From NCBI GenBank assembly GCA_965248255.1, contig CBDFIW010000003.1, positions 2,046,001 through 2,110,000 of the forward strand: a DNA stretch of 64,000 nucleotides, in the 5' to 3' direction. A model generated the notes under the pieces. The model was not told the origin of the DNA. It did not search any database and saw nothing but the letters and a program-made list of their open reading frames with translations. Both the position numbers and the translations under genes were made by a program. Shown piece after piece: positions 18,067 through 25,798 of the stretch (positions are counted from its first letter, which is position 1; each line of letters starts with the position of its first letter). The DNA comes from JAKZVK01 sp965248255. Its GTDB lineage: Bacteria > Acidobacteriota > Terriglobia > Bryobacterales > UBA6623.

Positions 18067-19190
18067 GATGCCGTTCGGTTTCCCCTTGAGCCAATAGTCG
18101 AACCAGCGGCACAGCAGGCCCTGTAAGTCGATGAGCGGTCCGGCCCATAGTCGATCCCCTCCAACTCGCGAGATCGATTGATCCCGTGCGGCCAGGGCCC
18201 GATGATCAACTTCGGCCGCCGCGCGTCAGAGGTAGCTCCCTTCTCCCTCATGCCCGCGTAGTTCTGGGGCGATCCGGGATAGTTGGCGTCGAACCAGCCG
18301 GTCAGGTTGAGTGAGGGAACGCGGATCTTCTCGTAGCGGTCATAGGCATTGCGAGCCCAGTAGTCGTTCTCGGTGTTGTTGCGGATCCACTCTTGGAACC
18401 ACGGCGCGTTGCGCACACCCATAATCTCGGCGATATCGGCTTGGGGTACGTGACTCATGTTCTCGAGCCGCCGCTCGGTGTGCCCCCAGTAGGGGGCGGA
18501 CCCGACAATCTGCGCCGTCCGCCCCGCCATGCCCGCCATCCAGTCGATGATCCAGCTCACCAGGATGCTGTTTTGATAAGGCCCATTGAGCAGCCCACTC
18601 GAGGGCGGGGCGACCTGCGGGGCGATCGCTTTCAAGTGTGGCGGTGCCTCGGACGCCGTCCACCACTGCGTCCAACCGCCGTAGGATCCGCCAATCATGC
18701 CGACATTGCCGTCGCACCAGGGCTGCTCCGCCATCCACTCGACCAGGTCATAGCCGTCGGTCTTGTGCTTGCCGGTGAAGGGATCCCATGTGCCTTCCGA
18801 GTCGTACCTGCCTCGCACGTCGGACAGCACCACCACATAGCCGCGCTCGGCGAACCAACGCGCCCGCTTGGTGAGGCCCTCTCCCAGGTTGTCGTAGGGC
18901 GTGTGACTAAGAAGGGCGGGGAAGCGTCCGTCTGCGTCCGGCTGGTAGATGTCGGCGGAGAGGCGGACCCTGTCGCGCATCGCCACCGGATGGCCGCGCG
19001 AGGACTTTACCTGGTGCTCGGGCCGAGAGTACTCCCCCGCCTCGGGCTTCTGTCCCCAGCCCTGTGTAGCCGAGAGGCAGAGAGCGACGAGGCAAGCTGG
19101 TGAAATACCGCGGCGTTTCCTTAGGCGTAGGGGCGAGCCCCCACGCCCGCCCGGCTCGCTTTCCAATAACTTTTTTCTACGACAGTCCAC
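18036..19190 (-). CDS. CocE/NonD family alpha/beta hydrolase, N-terminal part (frameshifted)
   Basis: Catalytic half of an exported ester/peptide hydrolase (peptidase S15-like). Nucleophile motif GGSYGGW; also VRLSADIYQPDADGRFP, GYVVVLSDVRGRYDSEG and the acid region VPSLNLTGWFDANYPG. After GIDYGPDR the frame turns to nonsense (RSSTYRACC...) because a base is missing near 18139. The start is uncertain: a signal-like stretch (RRGISPACLVALCLSATQGW) is preceded in frame by repeat F (19126-19206). I use the GTG at 19190; a TTG at 19166 is equally possible, and the frame is open to 19352, overlapping the sialidase-like gene. The repeat may have replaced the original start. Confidence 0.75.
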   Translation of the reverse strand: MDCRRKKLLESEPGGRGGSPLRLRKRRGISPACLVALCLSATQGWGQKPEAGEYSRPEHQVKSSRGHPVAMRDRVRLSADIYQPDADGRFPALLSHTPYDNLGEGLTKRARWFAERGYVVVLSDVRGRYDSEGTWDPFTGKHKTDGYDLVEWMAEQPWCDGNVGMIGGSYGGWTQWWTASEAPPHLKAIAPQVAPPSSGLLNGPYQNSILVSWIIDWMAGMAGRTAQIVGSAPYWGHTERRLENMSHVPQADIAEIMGVRNAPWFQEWIRNNTENDYWARNAYDRYEKIRVPSLNLTGWFDANYPGSPQNYAGMREKGATSDARRPKLIIGPWPHGINRSRELEGIDYGPDRSSTYRACCAAGSTIGSRGNRTASWTNRRSTCS

Positions 19191-19206
19191 TCGTAGCAGA
19201 CGCCCG
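19126..19206. repeat. Dispersed intergenic repeat F, copy 2
   Basis: Diverged second copy of the element at 7180-7260: GTAGGGGCGAGCCCCCACGC head, T-rich centre, and tail CTACGACAGTCCACTCGTAG. It lies over the likely translation start region of the CocE gene. Confidence 0.7.
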
Positions 19207-19323
19207 CCGGGGGCCGGGACTTTGCTCTTCGAGATCCTTGGCATCGCGTATTCACCGAGAGTGGATTTCCACCGGCTCGTTCCTTTTTGGCCGGGTAGGA
19301 CCGGTCGCCACCTTGAATGCTCG

Positions 19324-20391
19324 TTACTCGGACAAGGACCAGCGGACCACACCCATGTGGTAGCGCCGGTGCTGCGGAACGCCTTTGCTGTAGTAGGCGG
19401 TCACCAACCTGCCATCCGGCAGTTGCACTGTCGCGGGATAACCGCCGTCCGTTGAGCCCTCCAGATTGATGATGCGCGTAGGCGCCTTCCAGGTCTTGCC
19501 CTCGTCGTCGCTGATCCGCCTGCCGACACCTTGGTGGCCTTTCTCCCGGATCCCGTAGGTGAGCAGGATGCGGCCATCCGCCAGGCGCAGCAGATGGGCC
19601 GGATGATGACTCGGCATCGTCAGCGGTCCTGCGTTTCTCCAGTTCCTTCCTTCGTCTTTGGACACAAACAACTCGAGGTGGCCGTCGACATAGGTGCGGA
19701 CAGCGGCCAGCCAGCGGTTAGCGCGGAGGCGCAAGATGGACGTTTCGTTGTAGTCGTCGGCCCCGATCACAACGCCGTCGCCCCAAGTGCGGCCGTCGTC
19801 CTTGCTGAACAGGACGTAGGCACTCCCCTGTCGCTTTTCCGTCCGCGCATCAGCGTTCCAATCGCCGTCCTCTTGGTAAAAGGGCGCGGCCAACATCCGG
19901 CCTTCCATACGGACGATATCCCCGAACGGGATGAGGTACGACAGGCCCTCGGGCAGCTCCAAATCGAAAGAGCGCTGCCAGGTGCGGCCGCCGTCCGACG
20001 ACCGGCTGATCATGACCGGCATGATCTTGCCGCGAAGGCCCTTGCCGCCCCACCCGGACGCCAGCACGACGAGGTCGCCGTTGTGCACCCGTCCGGCAGC
20101 GACGTTCATGCGGTTGGTTCCCGGGTCGTGAGTCGTCGCGGTTCCGCGAAGCTTCCAGAGCTTTCCGCCGTCGGAACTGGCCCAAACCTCCACGTCGCCC
20201 TCGTGGAGTCCGTGGCTCGGCCGGTTGAAGATGGCGGCGGCCAGGTCGCCGTTGGACAGAACGGTCAGGTTCGGCCAAGCGCAGACGTTATCGACCGCCA
20301 CATAGCGCTCGTGTGTCTCGGCAAGAACCGACGGCGAGACCGCTAGGCCAAGAATCAATAGGAAGGTTGCAGGAATTGGTTTGAGTGTCAT
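19324..20391 (-). CDS. Exported sialidase-like (BNR/Asp-box) glycosidase
   Basis: 355 residues with a signal peptide (residues 1-24, ending VLA). Five Asp-boxes of the S-x-D-x-G-x-x-W type (SSDGGKLW, SSDGGRTW, SKDDGRTW, SKDEGRNW, SDDEGKTW) mark a six-bladed sialidase propeller. ISDDEGKTWKAPTRI and GYPATVQLPDGRLVTAYYS match bacterial exo-alpha-sialidase-like proteins of glycan scavengers. True sialidase activity is not proven, since many relatives act on other sugars or are inactive. It lies upstream of the CocE and creatininase-like genes on the same strand, consistent with extracellular polymer breakdown. Confidence 0.85.
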   Translation of the reverse strand: MTLKPIPATFLLILGLAVSPSVLAETHERYVAVDNVCAWPNLTVLSNGDLAAAIFNRPSHGLHEGDVEVWASSDGGKLWKLRGTATTHDPGTNRMNVAAGRVHNGDLVVLASGWGGKGLRGKIMPVMISRSSDGGRTWQRSFDLELPEGLSYLIPFGDIVRMEGRMLAAPFYQEDGDWNADARTEKRQGSAYVLFSKDDGRTWGDGVVIGADDYNETSILRLRANRWLAAVRTYVDGHLELFVSKDEGRNWRNAGPLTMPSHHPAHLLRLADGRILLTYGIREKGHQGVGRRISDDEGKTWKAPTRIINLEGSTDGGYPATVQLPDGRLVTAYYSKGVPQHRRYHMGVVRWSLSE

Positions 20392-20844
20392 TTGATCAGT
20401 GCGACAAGCTGGTCGTCGCGTCTAGTCCGGCGACGATTGTACCCCATGCAACCTTGGAAAGAGGACTTCATGGGGCCACGCCACACCCCAATCCGTACGT
20501 AAGCAGCCTTGACAACCGCTTGACGCCTCGGCCCGGCGTGACCGTCCACTCGCCACGTCAGAGCCGCGGACGGGAGTCCGCGGTTGGGCAGGTGGAAGCC
20601 CCGCACCTGCCCATGGTGCAAGTCGATGCATCCGCGCACGGTTCTTAGTTAGCCCCGGCAGGGGCGTTTGAGACTTGTTTTTCCTGACACCCGGTAGGTG
20701 GGGAACACGAGAAACAGCCGGGCTCCTCGATGCCCGGCCGTCGCCCCTGGGAGTGGCACAACGCAACCTGCAAGCTGGCTTAGGGGCCGATTGCGGGCCA
20801 CAGCGCGCTAAAATCAACACGAACTCCCGCGGAGGCGACAAGCC
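20392..20844. other. Gene-free interval with REP-like palindromes
   Basis: About 450 bp between divergent genes. It contains CCGCGGAC-GGGA-GTCCGCGG (20564-20583), whose left arm and flank recur at 9683, and AGCCCCGGCAGGGGCGTTTG (20651-20670), shared exactly with 9911. The last 100 bp must carry the promoter of the hydrolase at 20845; no clear -10/-35 pair stands out. No coding frame is convincing. Confidence 0.6.
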
Positions 20845-23082
20845 ATGAGAAAACCCAGTCCCGTTGTTTGGACGCTGCTTGCTGTTCTACTGCTGCTCGG
20901 CGAACCTACGCAGTCCGTTGCCCAGGACCCGACTATCCAGCTAACTGGGACTCATCCCGAATGGAACGTCCTATATGGCCACGAGCGCTTCGGCGAGGCC
21001 GCGGAGATGCTCCCCAACTACGTCCGCAAGCTGCTTGACGGTGCAAACGCGGAGCGCTCGCGCGTGATTGCCTCCTTGCAAAACCCGGCGGCACTGAGCC
21101 GTTATCAGGAAGAAACTCGGGCCAAGCTTCGTGCGGCACTGGGTGAGTTCCCGGCTCGCAATCCGCTCAACGCGCAAGTGTCCGGGATCCTGGAGCGGGG
21201 TGACTACGCGATCGAAAAAGTGGTCTTCGAAAGCCGTCCGCGTTACTACGTGACGGCGAACGTCTATGTACCGCGCAAAGCGCGCCCGCCCTACCCCGCG
21301 GTGCTGGCTCCCGTCGGCCACTGGGGGCTAGGCAAGGCGTTCGAAGAATACCAGCGCCTGGGCGCCTTTCTTGCCCGGCGCGGCTACCTCGTGCTCGTGT
21401 ATGACGTTCCGGGGCAGGGAGAACGTCGTCAGTATTTCAACCAAGTGCTGGGCCGCGCGCTGATTGATCCGGGAACTTCCCATTGGTTTGTCACTCTGGA
21501 GCACGGATACGCCGGAGGCCAAGCGATCTTGACCACCGGCAACTACGCTTCCCATCTCGTGTGGGACGGGATTCGCGGGGTGGACTACCTCGCCGAGCGC
21601 AAGGATGTCGATCGTGATCGGATCGCATGCACGGGAACCTCAGGCGGCGGTTTGCAGACCGAGTTGCTATCGGCCATCGACGACCGCATCAAGGTCTCCA
21701 TTCCCGTTTGCTACGGCGGCTGCAATCCCGACAACCCAACCCGCAAGGGCTTGAGCATCACCGATATCGATGCGCTGATCGTGCCGCGCCCGCTGCTGAT
21801 GATCGAGGCGACCGGCGACCCGCGCGCGAGCGTGCTGCGGAAGAAGAAACGTCACCAGGAGATCGCCCGGTTGTACGGGGTCTTGGGTGAGCCCGAGAAG
21901 ACTCGCTATATGATCGCGGAAGGCCCGCATGGCTATATCGAGAGCATGTACGAGGCGAGCTACGCCTGGATGGAACGTTGGTGGTCTCGGTCGGAATCTG
22001 AAACCAAGAGACGCGTGAGCGAACCGATTGTGGCGGCCGAGCCCCCTGAGAATCTCTTCAGTACGGCCACGGGCGAAGTGACGACGTCGTTGGGAGGCGA
22101 CACGGTCTTCTCATTGAACCGAGCGGCGGCCAGAGAACTTCGATCACGAGCGCAGGTTCCGAAAACCCGGTCAGAACTACCCCAGTGGCGCCGGCAGATG
22201 CGTGACAAGGTGCTCTCGCGTCTCGGAGTGAGCTTCGAGCGCGGATCGCTGGATTCCCGGCGTCTGATCGAGGTCGACAAGGGCTCTTACACGCTTGAAA
22301 AAATCGTCTACTACAGCGAGCCTGAGATCTTCGTGCCGGGTCTGCTTTTCCTGCCGAAGACAGAAGTCCCTCATCCGGGGGTCGTGTTCGTGAACGAAGG
22401 TGGGAAGGCTGCCGATGGTGTTGTGGAAGATTACCTGCGACCCCTGGTTGAGGCAGGGTACGTGGTCTTTTCGATTGACCCGCGCGGGATGGGGGAAACG
22501 CACCCCAAGGCGCCGCGAGCATCGAGCCCGAAAGACTTCAAACAGTTCGTCCACGACGATGAGACCGGCTTCTACTACAACGCTCTGCGCGTGGGAAAGA
22601 CGCCGATGGGGATGCGTGCGACCGATGTGATGCGCGCCGTTGACTACCTTGCCTCACGCACGGAGGTCGACGGCGATCGCATCTCCGCGATCGGTCACGG
22701 GCTGGGCGGGTTGATCGTCCTCTACGCAGCCGCGGCGGATGAGCGTATCGCCTCGGTGGCGTGCGCCAGATCGTTGGTCTCCTACGAAGCGATCGTCGAG
22801 AACGAACTCTACACTCACGGCTTCACTGCTTTCGGTCCGGGCTTCTTGCAGGACTTCGATTTGCCCGATGTCGCAGCCCTGGTGGCCCCGCGGCCGCTCT
22901 TGCTACTGAACTCGGTGGACCAGGTGCACAGGGTTGCGAGCCTCGACCAGGTGAACAGGACGTACGGGTCAACAGCGGCCATCTACGGTATGGCGGGCCA
23001 TGAGGGGAATTTCGCTCCGGCACACGCGGTCACGGCAGAGAAGACTGCCGAGCGGTATCTGGCCCACCTGAAACGGCAATAG
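20845..23082 (+). CDS. Exported tandem alpha/beta-hydrolase (acetyl xylan esterase-like)
   Basis: 745 residues with a signal peptide (residues 1-27) and GGAGGCGAC before the start. Two alpha/beta-hydrolase domains are joined. Domain 1 (about 100-380) has the nucleophile elbow GTSGGG, an oxyanion-type APVGHWGLGK, a late acid in LLMIEATGDPR and a His in EGPHGY. Domain 2 (about 430-745) keeps the fold (VFVNEGGKAADGV, VFSIDPRGMGETH, LVAPRPLLLLNSVDQVHR), but its elbow reads GHGLGG, with Gly in place of the catalytic Ser. Only domain 1 is likely catalytic. The resemblance is to acetyl xylan esterase/dienelactone hydrolase-type proteins; substrate unknown. Confidence 0.88.
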   Translation: MRKPSPVVWTLLAVLLLLGEPTQSVAQDPTIQLTGTHPEWNVLYGHERFGEAAEMLPNYVRKLLDGANAERSRVIASLQNPAALSRYQEETRAKLRAALGEFPARNPLNAQVSGILERGDYAIEKVVFESRPRYYVTANVYVPRKARPPYPAVLAPVGHWGLGKAFEEYQRLGAFLARRGYLVLVYDVPGQGERRQYFNQVLGRALIDPGTSHWFVTLEHGYAGGQAILTTGNYASHLVWDGIRGVDYLAERKDVDRDRIACTGTSGGGLQTELLSAIDDRIKVSIPVCYGGCNPDNPTRKGLSITDIDALIVPRPLLMIEATGDPRASVLRKKKRHQEIARLYGVLGEPEKTRYMIAEGPHGYIESMYEASYAWMERWWSRSESETKRRVSEPIVAAEPPENLFSTATGEVTTSLGGDTVFSLNRAAARELRSRAQVPKTRSELPQWRRQMRDKVLSRLGVSFERGSLDSRRLIEVDKGSYTLEKIVYYSEPEIFVPGLLFLPKTEVPHPGVVFVNEGGKAADGVVEDYLRPLVEAGYVVFSIDPRGMGETHPKAPRASSPKDFKQFVHDDETGFYYNALRVGKTPMGMRATDVMRAVDYLASRTEVDGDRISAIGHGLGGLIVLYAAAADERIASVACARSLVSYEAIVENELYTHGFTAFGPGFLQDFDLPDVAALVAPRPLLLLNSVDQVHRVASLDQVNRTYGSTAAIYGMAGHEGNFAPAHAVTAEKTAERYLAHLKRQ

Positions 23083-23092
23083 CGGGTTGCGA

Positions 23093-24412
23093 TCAGACGA
23101 TGCCGGGCAGCTTCTTCGTGGCGTTGGGGAATCCGGCAAGGCCTGCGCCGAGGGCGTCATTCGCCAGTGTGAGGTAGAGGTCGCCCGTGGTGCCGACCAT
23201 CTCGCTGTGAACGCCGGTCTTGAGGTTCCCGGCGTGGCCGGCCACGATGGCGGCGAGGCCGTTGTTCTTGTGGGCATTGGCCTCGGCGTGCTCGTGAGTG
23301 TAGAGCAGACAACAATGGTCCAGCAGGGTGCCGTCGCCTTCCGGGATGGACCCGAGCTTCCCGACCAGGTAGGCGAACTCTTCGACATGCCATCGGCAGA
23401 TGTCGCGCAGGACGCGCTGTCCCTGCGGACCGTCGGCCTGATTGTGCGTGTAGTCGTGATGCCGCAGCGTCGTGTAGCCCAGCCAGGGCAAGCGGGTGAG
23501 GCTCTGACACTTCGTCAGCATGTAGGAGGCAACGCGAGTCTGCCCGCTGGCGAAGGCGTGGGCAAGAAGATCGGACTGCAGCTTGGCGACGCGCGGCCAG
23601 TCACGCTTGTCGCCGCCGACCTCCGGTTCCTCGACGTCGCTGTATTCAGGCGGCGGGGTGGCGACGGCTCGCTCCAGATCGCGGACCGATGAAAGGTACT
23701 CGTCCAACCGAACCTGATCCTCATGGCCTAAGCGGGTCCTCAGATCCGAGGCGCTTTTCCGCACCGAGTCGAGCACGCTGGTTTTGCGGTTGACCCACGC
23801 CGGGTCTTTGACACCGAACAGGCGGTCGAACAGATGGCGGGGGATCATCTCGGGTGGCAGAGCGCGGTCGGGCCCTGCCCAACTCATGTTGCGCTGAATG
23901 CTGTCCCCATGCGACTCGGGACAGACGCCGACCTGCAGCGAGCGGAACCGTGATTGTCCACCCAGTTTTCCCGCGATGCGCTGATCGATGGATGGGCCGC
24001 CCGCGCCGCGCCCCGTGAACGGCGTCCCCGAAAGAAGGCCGCTCATCGAGCGGTGATGGTCGTTGCCCGGTCCGGGCACGCGCGCGATGTCGTTATCGAG
24101 GCCCGAGATGACGTGGATGTCGTCGCGAAAAGGCGATAGCGGCGAGAGGCACGGCGTCATGCGATAGCCCGTGCCGGTCTCGGCGGGGATCCAGTATCGT
24201 TCCGGGATGCCGTTGCCGTTGAACCAAAGTAGGAAGCGCGACTCGATCGCTGATTCCGTGACACGGCCGGCCGCTGAAGGCGCCGCGTAGGCGGTGCCGT
24301 TCGAGTTGAACATCGCCGCGAGCGGCGGCAAGCCCACGCGAACGATCGCCCCGGCCACACCCAAACCCTTAAGGAAAGAACGCCGCGGGATGTTGTTGTC
24401 GAGACGCGCCAT
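23093..24412 (-). CDS. DUF1552 Tat-exported protein, without a DUF1592 partner
   Basis: 439 residues; twin-arginine signal PRRSFLKGLGVAGAI near residue 10. DUF1552 features parallel the protein at 5852: LLWFNGNGIPERYW, SIDQRIAGKLGG, SSVRDLERAV, LLDHCCLLYTHEH and ANAHKNNGLAAIVAGHAG. No DUF1592 gene adjoins it; its neighbours are the convergent hydrolase (10 bp away) and the LRR genes. Either its partner is elsewhere in the genome or this copy works alone. Confidence 0.9.
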   Translation of the reverse strand: MARLDNNIPRRSFLKGLGVAGAIVRVGLPPLAAMFNSNGTAYAAPSAAGRVTESAIESRFLLWFNGNGIPERYWIPAETGTGYRMTPCLSPLSPFRDDIHVISGLDNDIARVPGPGNDHHRSMSGLLSGTPFTGRGAGGPSIDQRIAGKLGGQSRFRSLQVGVCPESHGDSIQRNMSWAGPDRALPPEMIPRHLFDRLFGVKDPAWVNRKTSVLDSVRKSASDLRTRLGHEDQVRLDEYLSSVRDLERAVATPPPEYSDVEEPEVGGDKRDWPRVAKLQSDLLAHAFASGQTRVASYMLTKCQSLTRLPWLGYTTLRHHDYTHNQADGPQGQRVLRDICRWHVEEFAYLVGKLGSIPEGDGTLLDHCCLLYTHEHAEANAHKNNGLAAIVAGHAGNLKTGVHSEMVGTTGDLYLTLANDALGAGLAGFPNATKKLPGIV

Positions 24413-24454
24413 GATGGCCCTGAGGTGCTGACCCTATCATAGTCCGAAATGGCG

Positions 24455-24477
24455 GGCGTAGCGTAGCGCGCTACGCC
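24455..24477. repeat. Hairpin upstream of DUF1552 gene
   Basis: GGCGTAGCG-TAGCG-CGCTACGCC, a perfect 9-bp stem with a 5-nt loop, about 45 bp upstream of the DUF1552 start. Similar in style to the REP-like families here; a role in transcription is only a guess. Confidence 0.55.
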
Positions 24478-24536
24478 CCTGCTTATACCTTTGTTCCCGT
24501 TAGGCGAGGTGGACCTGCAACAGTCTTACCCCTATC

Positions 24537-24721
24537 CCGGTTCCGTTCAGTGTGTAGGGGTGGACCGCTGCGTCCACCCCGGTGCCGCCGCGTTGCTCTC
24601 GCCTTCGACGCTGAGAGACCGGCATTGCCAGGGGACCACGCGGCTGGGCGGACACGGCGGTCCGCCCCTACGCCTGCTGATCCTCGACACTCGGGATATC
24701 AAGGGCGCAGCCCTTGGCTAG
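24537..24721. repeat. Composite intergenic repeat E, copy 1
   Basis: About 185 bp. It holds a head palindrome TAGGGGTGGACC-GCT..GTCCACCCC, a distal arm GGCGGACACGGCGGTCCGCC ending CCCCTA (the outer arms TAGGGG/CCCCTA are inverted), and a tail hairpin AAGGGCGCAGCCCTT next to the TAACTA stop region of the LRR gene. A second copy at 30353-30538 has the same order and also abuts the 3' end of a leftward gene. Confidence 0.75.
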
Positions 24722-25798
24722 TTAGCGCCAGCTCACCTCGCACTGTGGGTTGCTCTTTCGGAAGGCCTCGACGCCAGTGGATGTCACTTGGGTGCCTGTG
24801 AGGTATAGGCTGCGCAGGGAAGGCATCGACTCAAGTTGTGCTAGACCCTGATCTCCAATCGGCGTATCGCTGAGGTCCAACACGGCGAGCCGCCGCAACG
24901 CACGGAGATGAGAGAGCGCGGCGTCATCGAGGGTCTCCAGCTTCCATAGGCTCAAGCGCTCAAGCCGCGGCAGCGAGGCGAGCGCCCCCAAGCCCTTGCC
25001 GCTAGCCTGAGTCTCGCCGAGGTCGAGGGCGCGAAGGCGCTTGAGCGAAGCCAGTTTGCGCAGGCCCACATCCTTGATCTTCAGCCCACGCAGATTCAAC
25101 GATTCCAAGCTCTCAAGCGACGCGATGCCGTCGATGTCGAGGTCGGTCACGGCGACGGACCAGAAGCCCGAGTTGCGAACCTGGCGTCCGCTGAGGTCCA
25201 GGTGGCTGAGGCGGGGGAGCAATTGGAGAACGCTGAGGCCGGATGCCGTAATCTTGTTGCCGCCGATCGAAAGCGCGGTAAGTTCGGTGAGTTCGCCGAG
25301 GTGCTCGAGTCCGTTGTCGGTGACTTGCGTCGAGCTCAGGTCCAACGATTGGAGCGATGGCAGATCCGCAAGGTAGGCGAGACCTGTGTCGGTGATGTCG
25401 GTGCCATGCAAGTTCAGATGCTTTAGTTGGGTCCACTCGCCGAGGTGCACCAGCCCCATGTCGGTGATGTGCTCGGCGGCGTAGAGGTTCAGCTCGGTGA
25501 CGCTCTCCAGACTCTTCAGGCGTTCGAGCCCGGAGTCGGTAACACGAGCCAGGGAGAGGTCCAGCTTCCGAAGATGGGCAAGACCGAGCAGCCGGTCGAG
25601 GTCGTGGCCGTTGACCCAGGTGAAGCCCAGGTCGACTTCGCGGATGTTGGACGCGCCGTCGCGCTTGACCACACCGCCCTCGGCGGCTACCCAGGCAGCC
25701 ACGTCTCGCTCGGATGCGGAAGCTTGTAAGGCCGCCAGTGCCGCCACCACGGCCGCCATCACGAGAGTAGACGAGAGCCGTTTCATCACAGACGACAC
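24722..25798 (-). CDS. Exported leucine-rich repeat protein (single module)
   Basis: 358 codons from a GTG at 25798, directly after the stop of the upstream LRR gene and preceded by GGGGAAG; an ATG at 25786 is the alternative. A signal-like stretch (LVMAAVVAALAALQASA) is followed by a header VAAWVAAEGGVV, about eleven 24-residue LRRs of the type LxxLxxLDLSxTxVTDxGL, and a cap ending NPQCEVSW. This RI-like LRR form is common in Planctomycetota and Acidobacteriota and usually mediates protein binding. The header and cap match those of the two modules next door, pointing to duplication. No enzymatic domain is present. Confidence 0.88.
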   Translation of the reverse strand: MSSVMKRLSSTLVMAAVVAALAALQASASERDVAAWVAAEGGVVKRDGASNIREVDLGFTWVNGHDLDRLLGLAHLRKLDLSLARVTDSGLERLKSLESVTELNLYAAEHITDMGLVHLGEWTQLKHLNLHGTDITDTGLAYLADLPSLQSLDLSSTQVTDNGLEHLGELTELTALSIGGNKITASGLSVLQLLPRLSHLDLSGRQVRNSGFWSVAVTDLDIDGIASLESLESLNLRGLKIKDVGLRKLASLKRLRALDLGETQASGKGLGALASLPRLERLSLWKLETLDDAALSHLRALRRLAVLDLSDTPIGDQGLAQLESMPSLRSLYLTGTQVTSTGVEAFRKSNPQCEVSWR

